NCBI GenBank assembly: GCA_029706075.1
Contig: JAINUG010000086.1
Span: forward strand, 1,301,060-1,365,059
Direction of reading: 5' to 3'
DNA from: Aldrovandia affinis
Taxonomy: Eukaryota > Chordata > Actinopteri > Notacanthiformes > Halosauridae
DNA: 64,000 nucleotides
Position 1 is the stretch's first letter. Each line of letters begins with the position of its first letter. Under the pieces are notes generated by a model. The model saw only the letters and a program-made list of their open reading frames with translations. It was not told the origin of the DNA and searched no databases. Below are positions 59,610 to 64,000 of the stretch, in pieces. A program made the position numbers and the translations under genes.

Positions 59610-60255
59610 AAATTATGCAGCTTACCTTTCTGTTTGTATTCAGACTTTGAACTTATTTGTGCGATTAAGTGCCCCTTGGAAAATTGCACATCCAGGGAGG
59701 GGTTTTCCCAAAATAGAGGTGTGTTTGCTCCAGAAAAAAAGGTTGAATAAGTAGCGTGCCACTACCTGATCATTGTTTGTAAGAGAATTCTATACAGGAA
59801 AAAAAGAGAATTACGCATCAACTTTGAGAGAATTTGTTGAAATGTAATGAAATTGCAATTGTAGTGTTGTATTATTGAAATTGAAATGTAGAATAGTGCT
59901 TGCTTAAAAAAATTCATTGGGGAAATGGATATATATCCTATATATGTCAACAATCATTCATAGTTTCAAACTATTTCCATGCAATAGTGGACAACTAGTC
60001 AAATCTGCCTGACATTTTTTTAATTAAAGGCACACGCTCCTGAAAGGGATGAATTGAGACTCTTGAATGGAAAACACCATTGAAACAAAAAAAAATCCTA
60101 AACATTATAGTTAGCCATCAGAGGGCAGATATTGTTTTACAAATTCTACATTTTTCTGCCACTCCGGTGAATTTCAGAGTTACGCACGTGCATAGCAGAA
60201 GTCTGAATACTGACTCTTTTTACGCGCTTCAGTCGGTCAATGCTGAATAGGGCCC
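59610..60255. repeat. Dispersed repeat, copy 2
   Basis: Matches 38060-39255 at both sides (GATTAAGTGCCCCTTGGAAA, GTTTGCTCCAGAA, CATTGTTTGTAAGAG; GGCACACGCT, GCACGTGCATAGCAGAAGTC, GAATAGGGCCC). It lacks the SINE that splits the other copy. It encodes nothing recognisable. Confidence 0.55.
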
Positions 60256-60351
60256 TATCTATGGAGTAGATAATAGTATGTTTCTCAGTGAGGAAACAGG
60301 TTTCTCAGGAGAGAGTACACAACAGGCTTGTAGGTTCCAGCATAGCCCTGG

Positions 60352-60966
60352 GTGGGAGGGAAAGGAGTGGAATGGCATGCTCAGGTGTTACGCAGCATCT
60401 GCCTGACTGGCAGGCGTCCTCAGCTCGGCCCTGCAGCCTGCTCCCTGCAGATGTTCCCCACGCATCATGAGGACCTGGGCCTGGGCCCATGCAATGAAAA
60501 ACTGGAGCCGCCATCTCCTCATCCACGCCCTACCCGCCCAGCCCACCCTGTCATGCACGCCTGGCATGCAGTGGACGGCAACAGCTGCGGCCAGGAGGGG
60601 AGCCACTTGGCCGGGCCAGGCAGGGGCCAGCAAGACAGGTGGGTGGGTCTAGTCCGAGTGCCCCCCCCCTCCGTGTTTGCGCGGGGTCATGGGGTCAACC
60701 CGTTTCAAAGCCTGTCTGCCTATCTCTCTTATGTCGCATGCCAGAAATCCCAGGCTTGGCTGCTCCGGCTGCTTGTTAATCCACTTGTGGCTAATTCCCG
60801 AAAGCGAGAGAAGGCTGGGCTCGGGGGGAAAGGAGCTTGTTTATACAGCCTGGCGAGAAAGGTTTCTCACCTGGGGATGCCTCGTGGCATGAATGCCAAA
60901 CACAGGAACGTGCCACCGAACCATGAAATCGGTGCCAGAAATTGTAATGAAATAGAGAAACGGTAA
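60352..60966 (+). other. GC-rich island with a 204-codon open frame, not recognised
   Basis: An open frame of 204 codons runs from an ATG at 60352 to a TAA that lies inside ACGGTAAGGG, a good splice-donor-like site. The translation is low in known motifs, has no clear domain, signal or membrane segment, and the region is GC-rich, which lengthens random frames. The unique sequence from 60700 to 60960 looks more like conserved noncoding DNA. It may be an exon, a noncoding transcript, an enhancer or chance. Confidence 0.2.
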
Positions 60967-63900
60967 GGGACACAAAAACATATTTTGCATGTTTCAGTGT
61001 GAAGGATGGGGAAATCTGAATGTTCTAGAACCTTCCTTGTATTAAACGGAGATAAAAATATGAGGGACTGACTGCGAGGGAGATTACCCCTCTTTCATTT
61101 AGTTACATGAAAAAAAATCCCCAAACACAATCCCGCTTCACATTAAGAGCTTTAAAAGAAAGGTGTAAGAGGTTTAGCGCTTTTAAACCCCTTTGGATAG
61201 CTCCGCTTATGTCCTTGGATATCAGAACCCAAGAGCTTCTGTCGCTTCACAGCCACACAGAACCTCTATTCCGATTGAATCAGTCGCTCCCTAATCCTTT
61301 TCAAATTAGGCCCCTTTAAAGCAGAGGAAGCTTATCTTCCCTGTGACCCTCCACTCAAATGAATTAACGGGCTGGTCCCCTCCCACATTGGCCTTCAACT
61401 AGATTTAGCCATGATGCCATTGGCACACCTACCTCCTGAATGTTGGATGAGGGGGAGCCATAAGATGCCAATTCACATTCTACCTCCATCCATCCATTTT
61501 TGATGTGGCTGTGATGTACACACATCTTACCTTCCCATTCCCCTCAGAGAGACTGTAGGTATTAGACTGCAGATGTAGGGCCCTCTCTCCTCTGGTTTGT
61601 GTGTTTTGCACAGAGGCACTGTCAGCTCCCATTACCTAATTGGAATTGAGATGCAGCTGGCCGGTGTTTTTCTTTTTTCTTTTTAATCTGAGCTGCACTC
61701 CTTGCTTAGGAGGCCGAGCCTCACTTACCCCCTCCTGTTCACCTACACGCGCCGAGGGAATGTCGTTCCATTTCGGCTTGTTCACCTTCTCCCCGTGTCA
61801 CCCTGCACTCCTCTCCAGCTTGTCCTTAACATTGACTAGTGAATTTAAGCAGGTGTTGGGTCAATTATGTTCTTGCTGTGCATTTTGAGGCTGGCAGTTT
61901 GCTGACATGGGATTGAGCGAGACATTTTTTATGTGACACCCCGTGCTAACTCCTGGGTCACGGATAAGGGCAAACAGCAAAGCAAGGGGATTAATTTCAG
62001 GGCAGAGTGAGAGGCACTGTCCAACATTTTAATTAGTTCCCCAATGACTCAGCAGTATGTATTCTCAACCAGAGTGACACATTTACCTTTCTGTTAGGTA
62101 ACATACCCATAATGACATCTCTACTACACCCTAGAACACATCCTGACCTGTCTCTATACAATTTCCCCTACACTGCACTGTAACAACAATAAATATTGCA
62201 TATGGTATTTTACTTGAAGATTACATTTATTTTGGTTTGGTTTAAAGTTAAATGGATGTTCAGACAGCTAAAGTTCTATAATATAGTAAACAGTCTCAAA
62301 ATCAATGCTGTAGATCTCATTTCAAAATTTTGCGGAGCAGGGTGTGTGTGTCACTGTGGATGGGGAGGGGTTGGCATCCGATGGCTTCTTTGTCAATCGA
62401 AAAGTGTAGGGGCAAATTAAGATCCCTTATAAGGTAGGGAGGACATTTCCCCCCTGCCCTCCCCCAATAAACTGCACCTATTATTTAGAGGTCCTACAGG
62501 GAGATGAATGACCCCATAGCATGACACTTTTGAGAGTTATTGGGAAATCGTGCACAAAAGCATGAGAAAAAATAGATGTGAGTGATAACTGCCATTTTTT
62601 GGTGTTCTCCACTGGGACTCTCCTCTATCTCTCTCCCTGCAATCTCCATGTGAGCCTCAGGCGAGTGATTCACAGTTGCCTCCATTATGAAAAGCTACAT
62701 CGCCGATGCAGGTCGCCTCCACATTATGCTTTCCCTCGACTCTTGCCCCAGGTCAGTATTAGTTCCCCTAACAGCACATTAGCATGCCATGTCAAGTGTA
62801 TACTGTACATGGCTTTACATATATAAATGTAGCATTATTACTTGTATAACATTGTCATTGCTTTCATCAATATACTGTATTTAGTGAACAGTGTTTTATT
62901 TTTTGTTGTTTTGTTTTAACATAATTTGTTTAAAAATTATCCAAAACTTTTAAAAAATGTATGTCAAAACTCCTTTATTGAGCGTGAGATTATTTGAAAC
63001 AACCGCTTTCATAAAACGCAGTGAACATATTTTCTGTCCAGTCTTCAGTGGATTCTACAGCAATTGGATATCCAGCAAGTGACAACGGCACAGCCCCACA
63101 TCATATTTTGTTCAAATATGATTCATGAAGGCATGGTTGCAGTTTGTTAAAACCCAGAGCTGGGATAAACAGCTGATACCCTTCTCTGCAATCACAGTTG
63201 AAAAACAACTCTGGATCACTTACTGGGACAAGCTAAGCCAGACTGAACAAAGACACAGTACATGGCAGTTACCTGCAGTCTGATCACATTAAAATTAGGG
63301 TAATACTGAACACTTACTAATGAGAGAATATACTGACAGAGAAAGCACAGCTTCTAAAATGTTCACAGGAGACACAATGTCACAATGACAAAATGTCAGG
63401 GGACATGGTTCCCCTCTGCCAGGCTTGTGATCTTGCCCACAAACTGAATACAGTTTGAGAGAGTGCAAGATTCTGTGTGGCAGTGCTACCACTGCACCTA
63501 CTTCTCCCCCTGTAACCCCCCACTCTCCTAAAAACCCATTTCCTTCCCCTAAACAGGAAAACGGCACATAGCACTGATGGCTCAGACAGATGGAATTCGA
63601 GGAAGCCATTGTTCATAAAATGACAAAAAAAGACACAGGGTGAATCTGTCCTGTCGGAGCTACAGTGAACAGAGCATTCTGGGGGACATTTAGGGTATTA
63701 TTTTAGAAATAAGTACAAGGGAAAGCATTTTTTTTTCCATTATTCTGCCTTGGTTCCCCACCCTCACTCATTGTAGACAGTATATTTGAATTAAGTTTCT
63801 TAATAACACATTGTGTAATTTGTATGTTGTATGCAAAAAACAAACAAACAAAAAAGGTATGCTGTAGGATTCAGCAGCTGAAGTTTGACCATAAGCCTCA

Positions 63901-64000
63901 GATGCTGGAGAACATCCTACCTCATAGCTAAACAAGGCTAAGCAACACAGTTTCCTATGCAAAGTGAGTAATTACTTGTTATTTCACAGAGGGGAAATGG
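60967..64000. other. Gene-free tract, possible regulatory sequence
   Basis: Unique sequence with few repeats. 61290-61440 (TCAAATTAGGCCCCTTTAAAG, AATGAATTAACGGG) and 61970-62060 have enhancer-like composition. C-runs occur near 62450-62465. No transposon ends or genes recognised up to the window end. Confidence 0.35.

Overview
This window looks like repeat-rich intergenic DNA from a ray-finned fish. The evidence is the repeat content: several Tc1-type transposons of the kinds found in fish, hAT, PIF/Harbinger and pogo/Tigger elements, L2-type LINE 3' ends with the tail motif GTCGCTCTGGATAAGAGCG, and tRNA-derived SINEs with the same tail. I found no intact single-copy host gene, rRNA, true tRNA gene or CRISPR array. 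The species cannot be named from this sequence.

Layout. 1-5.8 kb: a Harbinger-type Myb/SANT reading frame (96-314), a hAT element (681-1809), an L2 LINE 3' end (1907-2365), a LINE endonuclease relic (3430-4290) and a SINE (5480-5803). 8-11.2 kb is a nested stack: an L2 LINE split by a Harbinger element (8210-9635), then a solo LTR (9980-10616) at the LINE tail and an inverted LTR fragment (11039-11165). 16.3-19.6 kb: a second hAT copy carrying a short solo LTR and a LINE tail, then a BED-finger hAT element and a Tc1 relic. 22 kb: a deleted pogo/Tigger element. 24.35-27.78 kb: a long, eroded LTR element. 30-42 kb: mostly unique AT-rich sequence with SINE and Tc1 scraps. 42.4-50.6 kb: three Tc1 elements. 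The middle one (44742-49823) is split by a young LTR element (45926-49306). 50.6-64 kb: MITEs, minisatellites, a SINE and long unique tracts, some of which may be regulatory.

The most unusual object is the LTR family at 9980, 24353 and 45926. All three insertions have TGTGG...CCACA ends and 4-bp target duplications. The 45926 copy has an 18-nt primer-binding site exactly complementary to the 3' end of a vertebrate tRNA-Ala. No gag-pol is visible inside. Instead the element carries one long sense-strand frame (about 730 codons, one frameshift) for a heptad-rich coiled-coil protein. Related remnants of that frame survive in the older copy at 24353-27775. This is best read as a non-autonomous LTR retrotransposon family that carries a coiled-coil gene, either captured from the host or acting as the element's own structural protein. 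The elements do not form an operon or pathway. What connects them is nesting, which gives relative ages, and shared 3' tails, which suggest that L2 machinery moved the SINEs.
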